Part shown: one piece after another, positions 50,809 to 60,500 of the stretch | Layout: each line of letters begins with the position of its first letter | Position numbering within the stretch: the first letter of the stretch is position 1 | Assembly: GCA_963714155.1 (NCBI GenBank) | Contig: OY970236.1 | Coordinates: forward strand, 62,001-126,000 | Direction: 5' to 3' | DNA length: 64,000 bases | DNA from: VRUE01 sp963714155 | GTDB taxonomy: Bacteria; Actinomycetota; Thermoleophilia; Solirubrobacterales; 70-9 | Program-made: the position numbers and the translations under genes | Notes under the pieces: model-generated | The model's input: the letters and a program-made list of their open reading frames with translations, nothing else | The model's database searches: none | What the model was told of the DNA's origin: nothing

Positions 50809-52829
50809 CCCTCGTGCCCGAGGCCGGCGAGCCAGCCCCGGAAGACCCGGTGGACCCGCTCGGCGCCGACCACGTCCTGCTCGGGCCAGGCGAGCTCGGC
50901 GGGATGCAGCACGAAGGGGTGCGCCTGGGTGCCGCCCATGCCGCCGTGTGAGCCGACCAGCTCCTCGAAGGCGGCGACCTCGCCGAACTGCGGCCAGTAG
51001 GTGCTGTTGACCATCAGGTCGGCGCAGTGGGGGAAGCCGTCGGTGCGCCGCAGGTGCTCGGCGGCGTGCGGGCCGAACGGCTCGAGTGGGTCCTCGCCCT
51101 CGACCCGATCCTGGTCGAGGAAGTGGGTCCCCCCGGCGCCGATCGCGATCGCGCCGAAGCGCTCCGAGCGGACCATGGCGAAGCCGATCCCGGGGTGGTC
51201 GCGGAGCGCCGGGACCAGCAGCGGGTAGAGCGCCTCGAGCCGCTCCAAAGACACCCGGCCGGGCTCGCGGGGAAAGCTGATCAGGCCGAGGCAGCCCGAG
51301 GCCATCACCGAGAGCTCGGGCACCTCTCCCCCGTGCGCCCGGTCCACCTCATCGCGGACGTCGGCGTCGAGCGTCACCACGCCGTCGTCGCGCCGGCCGC
51401 GGGTCGCGGTGCGGACCGTGCGCGCCGCGATCGTGTCGTCGCGGGCGACCTCGGTCAGGCCGGCGCTGAGGTAGGCGAGCGCGTCGTCCTCACCCTCCTC
51501 GACCGCGATCGTGCTCTCCGGATCGCAGGCCGAGCGCACCAGGTCCTCGAGCGTTTCCCCGTAGCGGTCGCGGAAGGTCTCCCCCTGCGACTGGCCGTGG
51601 TCGGAGAGGACGACCAGCCGGTAGGGGCGGGGAGCGTCGGCGCAGGCGAGGGCGATCCTGGCGATCTGGCGGTCGAGGTCACGCAGCACGGCGAGGGCGT
51701 CGTCGCGTTCGATCCCGGAGTGGTGGGCGACCTCGTCGTAGGCGAGGAAGGTCGTGTAGACGAGCGGGCGGCCGGCGAGGACGTCACCGACGACGCTGGC
51801 GACCTGGAGGTCACGCTGGACGACGGTTGCCCAGGCGCGGACGGCGGCGTAGGAGCGCGGGCGGGCGATCCGCGGGCGGACGTCGTCGCGGAGCTGCCGC
51901 CGCACCGCCCGGCGCTCGCGGAAGATGTCGACGAAGGCCAGCACGAGCGTGCGCGCGACCGCGTAGGGACGGGCGAAGTAGGCCGCGTAGTCGACCCCGA
52001 TCGGCCGCCGGCGGTGCAGCACCGTGCTCATCGTCAGCATCGAGTGCGGCGCGTCGCCGGAGAGGATGTTGGCGCGGCTGGCGCCGCCCGCGTGCAGCAG
52101 CCCGCGCCCGTCGGAGTGCCGCCGCTCCAGCTCTTCGGCGTCGCGGGGGTGGTTGGTGACGATCGCCGCACCGCGGTCCTTCTCCCACCAGCGGAAGGCC
52201 GGCATGTCCTCGTTGGAGCCGTGCAGCAGGCCCGCCTGGCAGGCGCCGGTCTGCGAGGACCAGTCGGTCTCCCACCTGCTCAGCCGGTGGGATCCGCGGC
52301 GCAGCCAGGCGGCGAGGTTGGGCGCGTCGCCGGCGGCCAGCGCCCGGTGCAGGACGTCGTGGGCGAGCCCGTCGATCTCCAGGAAGAGGACGCCCGGCAC
52401 CTCGCTCTCCACGCGCTGCCCGCGCCGCCGCATCTGCCGGCGGACGACGTTGCGGTACCAGGAGTCGTCTTCGTCGATCGCCAGCAGCGAGTAGAAGCCG
52501 GCGGTGAGCGCCGTCATCGCGACCGTGACGACGATCCCCTCGAGTACCCCGTCGAGGTGGGCGCCGGGCAGGAGGTTGACGGCGAAGGTGACGAGAACGC
52601 CGTTGAGGAGCAGGGCCGCGCCGCCCAGGGTGAGGACCGTGAGCGGCAGCGCGATCCGCGCCAGGACCGGCCAGATCAGCGCGTTGAGCAGGCCGATCGC
52701 CGCCGCCGCGCCAAGCGCGGCGAGGGCACCGTCGAGGACGAAACCGGAGAGCAGCTCGGAGAGCAGCAGCAGGGAGAGGGCGTCCAGCAGCAGGACGAGC
52801 AGGGCGCGCCAGACGATGCGGATGCTCAT
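50757..52829 (-). CDS. Holin-like membrane domain fused to alkaline-phosphatase-superfamily enzyme
   Basis: The 690-residue protein starts with four TM helices of the mycobacteriophage-holin/DUF type (about 1-120: LLVLLLDALSLLLLSELLSG, then VLTLGGAALLLNGVLVTFAV). An alkaline-phosphatase/phosphodiesterase core follows from ~145. Its metal sites are EIDGLAHDVL (Asp), SSQTGACQAGLLHGSN (Thr nucleophile region), YDEVAHHSG, LSDHGQSQGE and the late GSHGGMGG. It may hydrolyse lipid-linked phosphate at the membrane. It overlaps PAP2 by ATGA, so it is part of a lipid operon with DAG kinase. Confidence 0.83.
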   Translation of the reverse strand: MSIRIVWRALLVLLLDALSLLLLSELLSGFVLDGALAALGAAAAIGLLNALIWPVLARIALPLTVLTLGGAALLLNGVLVTFAVNLLPGAHLDGVLEGIVVTVAMTALTAGFYSLLAIDEDDSWYRNVVRRQMRRRGQRVESEVPGVLFLEIDGLAHDVLHRALAAGDAPNLAAWLRRGSHRLSRWETDWSSQTGACQAGLLHGSNEDMPAFRWWEKDRGAAIVTNHPRDAEELERRHSDGRGLLHAGGASRANILSGDAPHSMLTMSTVLHRRRPIGVDYAAYFARPYAVARTLVLAFVDIFRERRAVRRQLRDDVRPRIARPRSYAAVRAWATVVQRDLQVASVVGDVLAGRPLVYTTFLAYDEVAHHSGIERDDALAVLRDLDRQIARIALACADAPRPYRLVVLSDHGQSQGETFRDRYGETLEDLVRSACDPESTIAVEEGEDDALAYLSAGLTEVARDDTIAARTVRTATRGRRDDGVVTLDADVRDEVDRAHGGEVPELSVMASGCLGLISFPREPGRVSLERLEALYPLLVPALRDHPGIGFAMVRSERFGAIAIGAGGTHFLDQDRVEGEDPLEPFGPHAAEHLRRTDGFPHCADLMVNSTYWPQFGEVAAFEELVGSHGGMGGTQAHPFVLHPAELAWPEQDVVGAERVHRVFRGWLAGLGHEGYASAVASPGASTRSST

Positions 52830-53368
52830 CGTCGGTCCAGCAAGTGACCGGCCAGCTCCGCCGCGCTGACGCCGATGAACGCACCCGCGAGCACGTCGGC
52901 GGGGTAATGGACACCGGTGTGGACCCGGGAATACCCGACCAGCGTCGCCAGGGCCCGCAGTGGCGCCGAGAGCATTGGCTGCGCGCCGGCGGCGCCGGTG
53001 GCGAAGGCGAAGGCCGAGGCGGCGTGGCCGGAGGGGAAGGAGCTCGAGCGCGGCATCTGGACGTGGCGCCTCGCGAGCTCCTCGGCCTCCCTCCGCTCGG
53101 GGCGCCGGCGAGTGGTCAGCGGCTTGGCGACGAGGTTGGCAAAAGCGGAGGCGATGCCGAGTGAGACGAGGCCCTTACGGGCCGCCAGCCGACCCCTGGG
53201 GCCGCCGAGGAGGGCCAGCGCAGCCGCGGTAGCGAACCAGAGCTTGCTGTGGTCGGCGGCGCGAGTGAGCCCGCGCATGGCGACGTCCAGCGATGGGGTT
53301 TCGCTGGCAGCGACCGCTGCATAAACGGCGGTATCGACCGCCTTGGCCTCGCTGAGCCACTCGCTCAT
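52826..53368 (-). CDS. PAP2-family membrane phosphatase
   Basis: The 180-residue protein has the three acid-phosphatase motifs: AKPLTTRRRPERRE (C1, KxxxxxxRP), SFPSGHAASAF (C2, PSGH) and YSRVHTGVHYPADVLAG (C3, SRxxxxxHxxxD), with about four TM helices. It removes phosphate from phosphatidic acid, phosphatidylglycerol phosphate or undecaprenyl pyrophosphate. It overlaps both neighbours by 4 nt (ATGA). Confidence 0.9.
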   Translation of the reverse strand: MSEWLSEAKAVDTAVYAAVAASETPSLDVAMRGLTRAADHSKLWFATAAALALLGGPRGRLAARKGLVSLGIASAFANLVAKPLTTRRRPERREAEELARRHVQMPRSSSFPSGHAASAFAFATGAAGAQPMLSAPLRALATLVGYSRVHTGVHYPADVLAGAFIGVSAAELAGHLLDRR

Positions 53369-54633
53369 CGCGACGATGATCTCGTGCGTTGCGGCGTCCC
53401 CCGCACGGCGATCCGCGCCAGCGCGCGAACCGTCTCCCAGGCGCCCTCGGGCATCGCTGCCGATGGAGAGGCGCCGGGGTGTGCGGCGGCGATCCTCACC
53501 CGCAGCGCCGCCGGCAGGATCCTGAAGCGCAGCGGCGGGTCCAGAGTTACGGCCTCGCCGTCGATGCCCGCCGCAATCGGGCCGTCTGCCTCAACCTCGA
53601 ACGCGGGCGTGGACCACTCTCGCCAGGGACGCTGGAAGAGACTCCGACCTGCGTCCGGCGCGGAAGCAACGGTGATCCCCAGCAGCTCATCGTCGATCTT
53701 CGGCCGGGTGCCCGAGCCGACCGCACGCCCGAGGCGGTAGCGATTGTTGGAGACGAGGATCGCCGCGCCGGAGGAATGCTCGCGCCCTCCGGGCCCGGCC
53801 CAGCGCAGGTCCAGCCCCTTGCCCTCGGGCCCCAGCACCTCGGGCAGCGTGTCGAGGATGGTCCGCAGCTTCGCCTCCCGATAGCCCTCGCGCTGGACGG
53901 CCTCGGCGTAGAGGCCGATCGAGACGTTGTTGACGAATACGCGGCCGTTGACCTCGGCAAGGTCGACCCGCCTTTCGCGACCGCCGACGAAGGCGTCGAG
54001 CGCGCCGATGACGTCGTCGCGGTCGACCCCGAGGTCGAGAGCGAAGTGATTGCGGGTTCCGGCCGGAATACAGGCATAGGGCAGATCCAACTCGGCGGCA
54101 ACCATGGCGACGACGGCCTGGGAGCCGTCGCCGCCGGCCATTGCCAGCGCGTCGGCGCCGTCGGCCACCGCGCCGCGTACGAGCTGCTCGAGGTCGGTGC
54201 CGAGCGTCAACTCGATCGGCTCGATGCCACGGGCCCGCGCCTCATCGGCCAAGTGGAATTTCTCGGCCTTACCCCCGCCCGACTTGGGGTTGTAGAAGAG
54301 CACGGCGCGATCGGGGTCCGGCGCCTGGCGAAGCGGAACGTGGACTTTGAAGGCCGCTCGCGTAGCGAGAAGCATCAGCCCCAGGCCCACCACGATCACG
54401 AGAGCCTGCACGACGTGGTCGCCGTCGGCGATCAACAGGACAACGATCACCGCCACCGCCAGGATCGCGATTCCAGATCCCACCAGCCTCGCGCGCCCCG
54501 TGCGGGTCAGGCCGTACCAAGCCGCCACGAATGCGATCACGAGGCCGGCGAGAACAACCAGGCCTCGGGGGAACTGCGAGACGACGATGTCGATACTGAG
54601 GCTTGCGAGCACCACCACGCTCGCAAGCGCCAC
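53365..54633 (-). CDS. Membrane-linked diacylglycerol kinase-family protein
   Basis: The 422-residue protein starts at GTG 54633 with three TM helices (about 1-95). A DAGK catalytic domain follows, with FYNPKSGGGKAEKF (about 115) and the glycine-rich ATP loop LAMAGGDGSQAVVAMVAAEL (about 163). LPYACIPAGTRNHFALDLG and VDLAEVNGRVFVNNVSIG continue the fold. It phosphorylates diacylglycerol or a related lipid such as sphingosine. First gene of a three-gene lipid operon (kinase, PAP2, holin-phosphatase). The N-terminal TM block is unusual, as bacterial DgkB-like enzymes are normally soluble. Confidence 0.87.
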   Translation of the reverse strand: MALASVVVLASLSIDIVVSQFPRGLVVLAGLVIAFVAAWYGLTRTGRARLVGSGIAILAVAVIVVLLIADGDHVVQALVIVVGLGLMLLATRAAFKVHVPLRQAPDPDRAVLFYNPKSGGGKAEKFHLADEARARGIEPIELTLGTDLEQLVRGAVADGADALAMAGGDGSQAVVAMVAAELDLPYACIPAGTRNHFALDLGVDRDDVIGALDAFVGGRERRVDLAEVNGRVFVNNVSIGLYAEAVQREGYREAKLRTILDTLPEVLGPEGKGLDLRWAGPGGREHSSGAAILVSNNRYRLGRAVGSGTRPKIDDELLGITVASAPDAGRSLFQRPWREWSTPAFEVEADGPIAAGIDGEAVTLDPPLRFRILPAALRVRIAAAHPGASPSAAMPEGAWETVRALARIAVRGTPQRTRSSSR

Positions 54634-54856
54634 GAGGGCCGCCAGCCGGTGCGGATTGCCCTGCTTGAGCGCGCTCAGGAGATCACCAACTCGGCACGAG
54701 GATACTCGTGGGCGAGTTCGCCAGCGAGTTCAACACCCGAACAGATCCCGAACAGCTGCGTGGGAGAATGTGGGCCGCGAGACTAAAGGCTCTCGCCGAT
54801 TTCGCTTTCGAAGCCAATCCACTGGCTTCTGCTAGTCCTGGCTCCCGCGCAGATCC

Positions 54857-54902
54857 CACTCGTAGTGAAGGGGTCCCCGGTTCAAATCCGGGCGTCGACT
54901 TC
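54857..54902 (+). other. tRNA-Thr 3'-half copy (putative att site)
   Basis: This stretch is identical to 23428-23473 at 44 of 46 positions, same orientation (differences: AGT for AAT and GAC for GGC). The sequence before it does not resemble the tRNA 5' half. It lies just before a decayed integrase gene. Confidence 0.75.
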
Positions 54903-54999
54903 GCATTCAGAGCGGTGCGGAGCGCTTCCCGAACAAGACTGAAGCGGTCACACATCCCAGATCCCGAATATCCACGCCGTCATCAACTCTCTTGCCGGC

Positions 55000-55728
55000 A
55001 CCGGAAGGGTGCCGTGCGCCTCACGAATGTAGTCGTTGATCGACCGCCGCTCCCGCTCGGGCCGGGGCGCAGCACCACCTCAGTGCTGTTGCCCAGCTAG
55101 TGGCAATCTCGTCCTCGGTCCAGCCAGCATTGGCAGCCAGGGTGGCGAAGGTGTGCCGGAGGTCGTAGGGCCGCAGGCCGGAACCGAGGCCAAGGGCTTC
55201 GGCTGCCGCCCGTGAAGCAGCGCGGTCGGCGCTTGACCCCACCCTCGCCTTTACGCGACGCTCGCGTTCTCCAGTTGTCGTAGCCCGTTTTTGTCCAGGG
55301 TTGACCGTCGCTCGCTCGGCCCAAAATGAAGACCTCGGCGCTATGCGGACGCCATAGCTTGAGGTCTTCTGCGGCGGGCCCGGGGACGTAGACGCAACGC
55401 TTCTGCCCTCACCCGTCTTCGAGGCGGGGGGAATCACCCCATTCATGTTCTTCGTCGTCACCGACAACTCGTGCGCGATCCCGGCATCTGTCGGGTGCGT
55501 GCTGAGATCGGGCCAGATCCGGGCGAGCGTGTCCTGCGGCCGGATGCCTACATATGCCTGCACTGAGACGAGGGTGGCAGAGCCAACGTCGTCGCGCCCC
55601 ATGCGCTCGCGCTCGGCGTCTTCGTGGCTCTTGTCGCGGGCTTGCGCGGCTCGAATTCGCATCCGGCGGGGGCTCTCCGTGAGATTGCGAATCCAGCCTC
55701 GCGGGCTGCAGTGAAGCAGCCGCCCCAA
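55000..55728 (-). pseudogene. Frameshifted tyrosine recombinase remnant
   Basis: Pieces of one integrase appear in successive minus-strand frames. First come SATLVSVQAYVGIRPQDTLA and PPASKTGEGR. After a frame change there is YVPGPAAEDLKLWRPHSAEV with WTKTGYDNWRTRA. After another change there is the box II core LRPYDLRHTFATLAANAGWT with its HxxR residues. A last shift gives PERERRSINDYIREA, the usual C-terminus. The catalytic Tyr segment is lost and no start is credible, so the enzyme is dead. It may once have acted on the tRNA-Thr-derived site beside it. Confidence 0.75.
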
Positions 55729-56078
55729 ATGCGTCTACGCGAGCCGATCTCAAGGGGACACGTACGACACAAGAGGCAAACCGGCTCAAGGACGAGCGTG
55801 AGCCAAGGGCCATTGCGACGGGTCACAAACTAAGGCGCACCGGAGCAGATCCCTGAAGTCATCCGTGAAGACCCGTCAGAACCCCTGGAAGTGACACCCG
55901 AACCCGCTCAGCCAACCCCGCCGACCCCACCCGTTGTCGAGTTCGGCATGTAGACAACGCACCCTCACTACGCATCTATCCTCGGTGCGTGTTTCCTTCG
56001 GTTCTTTGCTTTACCCTCTAGCTTGAGTTCCCTATTCGATGTATTCTTGCGTCGGATGACGCTAGGCTTGAGTCGAAC

Positions 56079-56726
56079 GTGATACTTATCCGCACGGTTG
56101 CGACCTACTTGCTTGTAGGTACAGCCTACTTTTGCGCTTGCGCTTCAGCTATTCCTATTGATTCGCAGCCCCAGCAACTTTCCAGATCATCCTCTCGAGA
56201 CTGCGGCACTCATCGGCTTTTCAAACGTCCGTTTCGGGTTCACATAGAAGGTAAGCCGCTGACGTGTCAAGAAGCTCACCGCATCTTTACTCGACCCTGC
56301 GCCATTCGACTGAATAGTTACTGGTCATGCTTCTCGTTTCGTCAGCCGGAACCGTTCTTGATTTGGTTTCCGACGAACGAGATTTATGAGCCCTGGTCTA
56401 CTGCAATCGTCTTTCGACGATACCCGTGTTCAAAGGCATGGATCAGTCCCGCTGAATTCAAGCCAAACAACCGAGACATTTTCCCGACTAAGCGACAACT
56501 GCTCGCCGACGATTTGCTTCGATGCCAAATGCTTCGGAAGCTTAGTCTGAATCAGGTGGAACGCCTTATTGGACCGCCAGACGAAAGAGAAGATTCCCAA
56601 AAGCGCGTCACCTTGATCTATTGGCTTGGACCTGAGCGTGACTCGTTCACTCAGATTGATCCCGAGGGTCTGCTAATCGAACTTGTTGATGATCATGTAT
56701 CCGCCGCCCTGATGTTCCAAGGGTAG
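56079..56726 (+). CDS. Secreted hypothetical protein in low-GC region
   Basis: I do not recognise this 215-residue protein. It starts with a hydrophobic segment (TVATYLLVGTAYFCACASAI), probably a signal peptide; a Cys in FCACAS could be lipidated. The C-terminal ~80 residues (LLADDLLRCQMLRKLSLNQV, ERLIGPPDE, VTLIYWLGPERDSFTQIDPE) resemble in style the small SmpA/BamE-like fold found in some immunity and lipoproteins: helices, a LLGxP turn, then strands. Its GC content is visibly lower than that of the genes to its left, which suggests transfer. Confidence 0.6.
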   Translation: MILIRTVATYLLVGTAYFCACASAIPIDSQPQQLSRSSSRDCGTHRLFKRPFRVHIEGKPLTCQEAHRIFTRPCAIRLNSYWSCFSFRQPEPFLIWFPTNEIYEPWSTAIVFRRYPCSKAWISPAEFKPNNRDIFPTKRQLLADDLLRCQMLRKLSLNQVERLIGPPDEREDSQKRVTLIYWLGPERDSFTQIDPEGLLIELVDDHVSAALMFQG

Positions 56727-56776
56727 ATCAACCGTCTATTTCTCTTTCACCGGCATAAGCATCGAGCGACATTGCG

Positions 56777-57205
56777 TCATCGGGGCTTCCGAGAACCATG
56801 TGGATCAATATCAGGCGCGCGATTCCGTGCGCCAATCCTCTTCTCCGGGACATCTCCCTCTAGCGACGCACGCTTGGTACTTCTGGCGTTCGCTCCAATG
56901 CGCATGACAGGCGTTGTGGCTGACGCGGATCCACCGCGCGCTCGTTGGGACGGCTGCCCAACCTTAGGCCGACTTTGCATATCCGTGCCTCCCGATGTCC
57001 TGCTCACGGTGAGCCCTGGACTTTGAGTCGCCATTTTCCCTTGCGACTTTTGCATGGCATTTTCCTCTTTCCGTTTCGTCACATTCAACGAACCCTTAGG
57101 ACTAGCTTCATTTGAACCGCAGCCGAGTCCAAACAACATCAGGATCAGCAATACGAGTGCCGTCGGTCTATACACAGCCTGCTTAACCCCGTCCATCATT
57201 CTCAC
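56777..57205 (-). CDS. Putative lipoprotein
   Basis: The protein has about 140 residues (GTG 57205; ATG 57199 and 57196 are alternatives). A hydrophobic segment ALVLLILMLFGLGC ends in a lipobox-like GLGC. The rest is polar, low-complexity and Ser/Arg/Lys-rich, without a known domain. It overlaps the two-TM gene by up to 23 nt and is the last of three genes after the giant toxin-like protein. Confidence 0.5.
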   Translation of the reverse strand: MRMMDGVKQAVYRPTALVLLILMLFGLGCGSNEASPKGSLNVTKRKEENAMQKSQGKMATQSPGLTVSRTSGGTDMQSRPKVGQPSQRARGGSASATTPVMRIGANARSTKRASLEGDVPEKRIGARNRAPDIDPHGSRKPR

Positions 57206-57458
57206 CCAAAGCTTCGATCCATTCGTGAAGTGGTCCGGCGATAAAGAATTGCAACCAGAGCACTACCGCCAGTATCAAAAAAAGGCAACCAAGTGCTCCT
57301 ACCACGGATAGAGCCCCACCGGAGATACGGCGCCCGGCTACCTGCTGCCGGTCCTCCGGGGCAAGGGCCAACGCAATCACGATCGCAAAGGCCGCGGCGC
57401 TCAACGCGCTGCAGGCTATAGCAAGCCACATACTCGCAAGCGTACGGGAACGACACAC
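57183..57458 (-). CDS. Small two-TM membrane protein, candidate immunity protein
   Basis: The 91-residue protein has two TM helices (WLAIACSALSAAAFAIVIAL and LGCLFLILAVVLWLQFFIAG) and a short charged link (EDRQQVAGRR). I know no family for it. It begins 48 nt after the stop of the giant protein on the same strand, the position where polymorphic-toxin loci keep an immunity gene. Confidence 0.5.
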   Translation of the reverse strand: MCRSRTLASMWLAIACSALSAAAFAIVIALALAPEDRQQVAGRRISGGALSVVGALGCLFLILAVVLWLQFFIAGPLHEWIEALGENDGRG

Positions 57459-57506
57459 GAGTTGGCATGGCGATCTGACCTCTTCTCAACCACCTTGCCT
57501 CGGATA

Positions 57507-60500
57507 TTAGAGCGCCCCAGAACATGACCGATTTGTTCGAAGGACAACTGCCCCCGTTTCGCCCGGCCGCCCAAGGTCACGTAGCTTTCGATAGACCGGA
57601 CGGAAGTATTCATAGCCGGACCCAGACCGCCATACGAAGGGATCCTTTTTGGCGCCTATAAAGAGTCCTTCCGCACTCTTACTGAGCATTATTTCGCAGG
57701 AGGACATATCTTTATTTCCGCGCCGGAGGGCTCCGACAAAGTCGTTTAGAACATCCATGCGGGATTCCTTTCGAATTCTGGCCCTGTGCGACTTCCACTG
57801 GTCTTCCTCATGCGCGATCGAATACGCGAGAGCATCGTTTGTGTCATCCTCATCCGCTGAAGCCAAGGCAACCCAGAAGGAGTGGCGAAAGGCGTTAGCC
57901 CGGGTTCCATTGGAACCAGCTGGAACATTCCAAAGCCTATCCTCGACTTCGGCCGCTTCGAGCCCATCAACAAAGAACAGAAAGCACTCAGCCGCGCGAT
58001 GCTGTCGACGGCAAAAGCTTTTCTGGTCGTGGGTCTCACCCGTTTCGTACGAAGCCGTGGCTCCTGAGCTTGCAGTGGTCGAATAATAATGCGACAGGGC
58101 GGCGTTAATCGTGTTGTTGAGTGCACCATTGGGTGTCTGTCCCAGGCTGTCTAGCGTAAGACTGTCACCGCCGTCATCAACTTCATCCGTCAATTCAGCA
58201 GCGCCGCAAAGAGCCACGGCGTACTCTGGCGATTGCGCAGCGACCGCCACACACATATCTTCCGGTTCCGCAGGAGGGTTTGCCTTAATGATGAGTGCTT
58301 CAGCTTCGCTCACGGTATTGGGCGGAAGTTCAGCCGTAATAGTTTCGCCTTGACCTATGCGAATAATACCTGGCACCAATTTCCCAGAGTCCGTGAGGAC
58401 CTCAGGTACGGAAACTACCATCGTGATTTTTCCGTCGACCTGATTGTTTGCTTTCGCTAGATCATATTCAGCTTGTTCAATCTGTGCTGCGGTTTCGTTT
58501 AGAGTTTCAGTGCCAGCGGGGGGTTTGGATGGAAGTTCTTCAGTTTTTCGATCCACGCCGGCTTTCGCCACGGCAGCAATACTTCCGTCGCTAAGTTTCA
58601 CAAGTTCTTCCCCTGGTTTTAGAGCAAGTGCCCAAGAGAAGGATTCTGGTGCTTCTTCTCCGTGGAAGTACTCAATGACTGTTGCTCCGAATGCTGTCGG
58701 TCGAACAACGGAGTCGGTATCAGGGAGCGCGTTCGGATACACGACCGCCGAACTCTCAACTATCGTCGGATTGCTCGCTGAAACGGAGCCTTCGAGAGGC
58801 TCAAGACAGACAGCTTGGCCGACCGTGAAGGCGCCCGCTTTCTGATTCTCGATACCGCCACCGGTAAGGCTGCCACTAACGTCGACCCCTAGTTCATCGA
58901 GTGACACGCTAGATGGAGCGGTCGTGACCTCCGGCGCCAGCTCAATTGCTGGTTCTTCTTCGCCTTCCTCATAAGGCTCGCTTGGCTCCAGAGCGTCTGG
59001 TAGATGCGTTTCGATAGCAGCCAACACAGCCGCTGTTCCAAGTTGTTGGCCGCCAGGTAGAAGTGTCGGTTCAACCTCAGGGCATTCTGGAGCCACGACG
59101 TTAAGGGGGTCATTCACACGAATTTCCTCGGAATCCGTGTTACCAGCTGCGTCCGTCGCGGTCATAACGACCGTGTGTGGACCCGGTCCCCAGGTACCTT
59201 TCTGAAAGGTAAAGCTTTTGGACTTTTGGGATGGACAAGTGCCTGCTTGACAACCGCCAACAGACACGGCTACACCTGCCGGGTGGCGGAATTGGCCATT
59301 CTCGACTCCTTCCGACCCGAAACTATTCATATAGGTTGGACGATAATTGGGAACTTGCCACCGTTGTAGACGGTTGTTGCTGGTGTCGCTAATCCAGAGT
59401 GCGCCGCGTGAGTCGCTCGCTATTCCCATCGGATATCCGAAACTGAACTGAGCTTCGCCAGTACCACTTGAACCGAACTGCGTGATGTATTCGCCTTTTT
59501 CGTTGAATGCCTCTACGCGCCCATTGTTCTGGTCGCCAACCCAGACGATCCCTCGACTGTCAACGTCGATGGCGTCAGGTCGATTGAACTGACCATTGCC
59601 CGAGCCCGAGGTCCCGAATTGACGAACGAATTCGCCAGCTTCATTGAACACCGCAATTCTATTGTTTTGCCAGTCGGTAACCCAGACATTTCCTCCAGGA
59701 GCAATGTCGAGCGCCGTTGGTTCTCCTAGCTGGCCGATTCCAGAGCCTTTCGAGCTGATGACTTTGGGAAATTCTCCTTTTTCGTTGAACTTCTGGAGAC
59801 GTCCGTTGTATGTATCAGCGACCCAAAGATTGCCTTTGGCGTCGATCGCAATCCCTTCTGGGCCATTGAACTGGCCAACACCCGATCCCGCTGAACCGGT
59901 TTTGAAGAGGTATTCACCTTTTTCATTGAACTGCTGGATCCGATTGTTATTGGCGTCCGCAACCCAAATATTTCCTTTTGCGTCTATGGCGACCCCTGTC
60001 GGTCGATTCAGCTGTCCATTGCCCGATCCAGCGGTACCAAACGCTCTCAAGAATTCGCCACCTTCGCCGAACTCCTGAATGCGACTGTTGTTCTCGTCGG
60101 CCACCCACAGGTTCCCTTTAGCATCCATTGCGATGCCGGCAGGATGCCGAAGCTGGCCGTTAGCGCCCCCTTCGGATCCGACTGCCCGCATGAAGTTTGG
60201 GGTATTCGTGAGGGAGAAATTTGGACGGTGCCACTTTTGAACTCGGTTGTTGTTTGTATCCGCAATCCAAAGCGCATCTCCCTTATCGCTCGCTATTCCC
60301 ATCGGATATCCGAAACTGAACTGAGCTTCGCCAGTACCACTTGAACCGAACTGCGTGATGTATTCGCCTTTTTCGTTGAATGCCTCTACGCGCCCATTGT
60401 TCTGGTCGCCAACCCAGACGATCCCTCGACTGTCAACGTCGATGGCGTCAGGTCGATTGAACTGACTATTGCCCGAGCCCGAGGTCCCGAATTGACGAAC

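Noticed and set aside
54857..54902. Second tRNA-Thr gene
   Set aside because: The 5' half is missing, and a G-to-A change breaks the acceptor stem copy.
55833..56000. Short coding-like segment PEQIPEVIREDPSEP ending at a TAG
   Set aside because: A stop lies just upstream, leaving under 40 codons; it is probably debris of a lost gene and cannot be supported as a gene.
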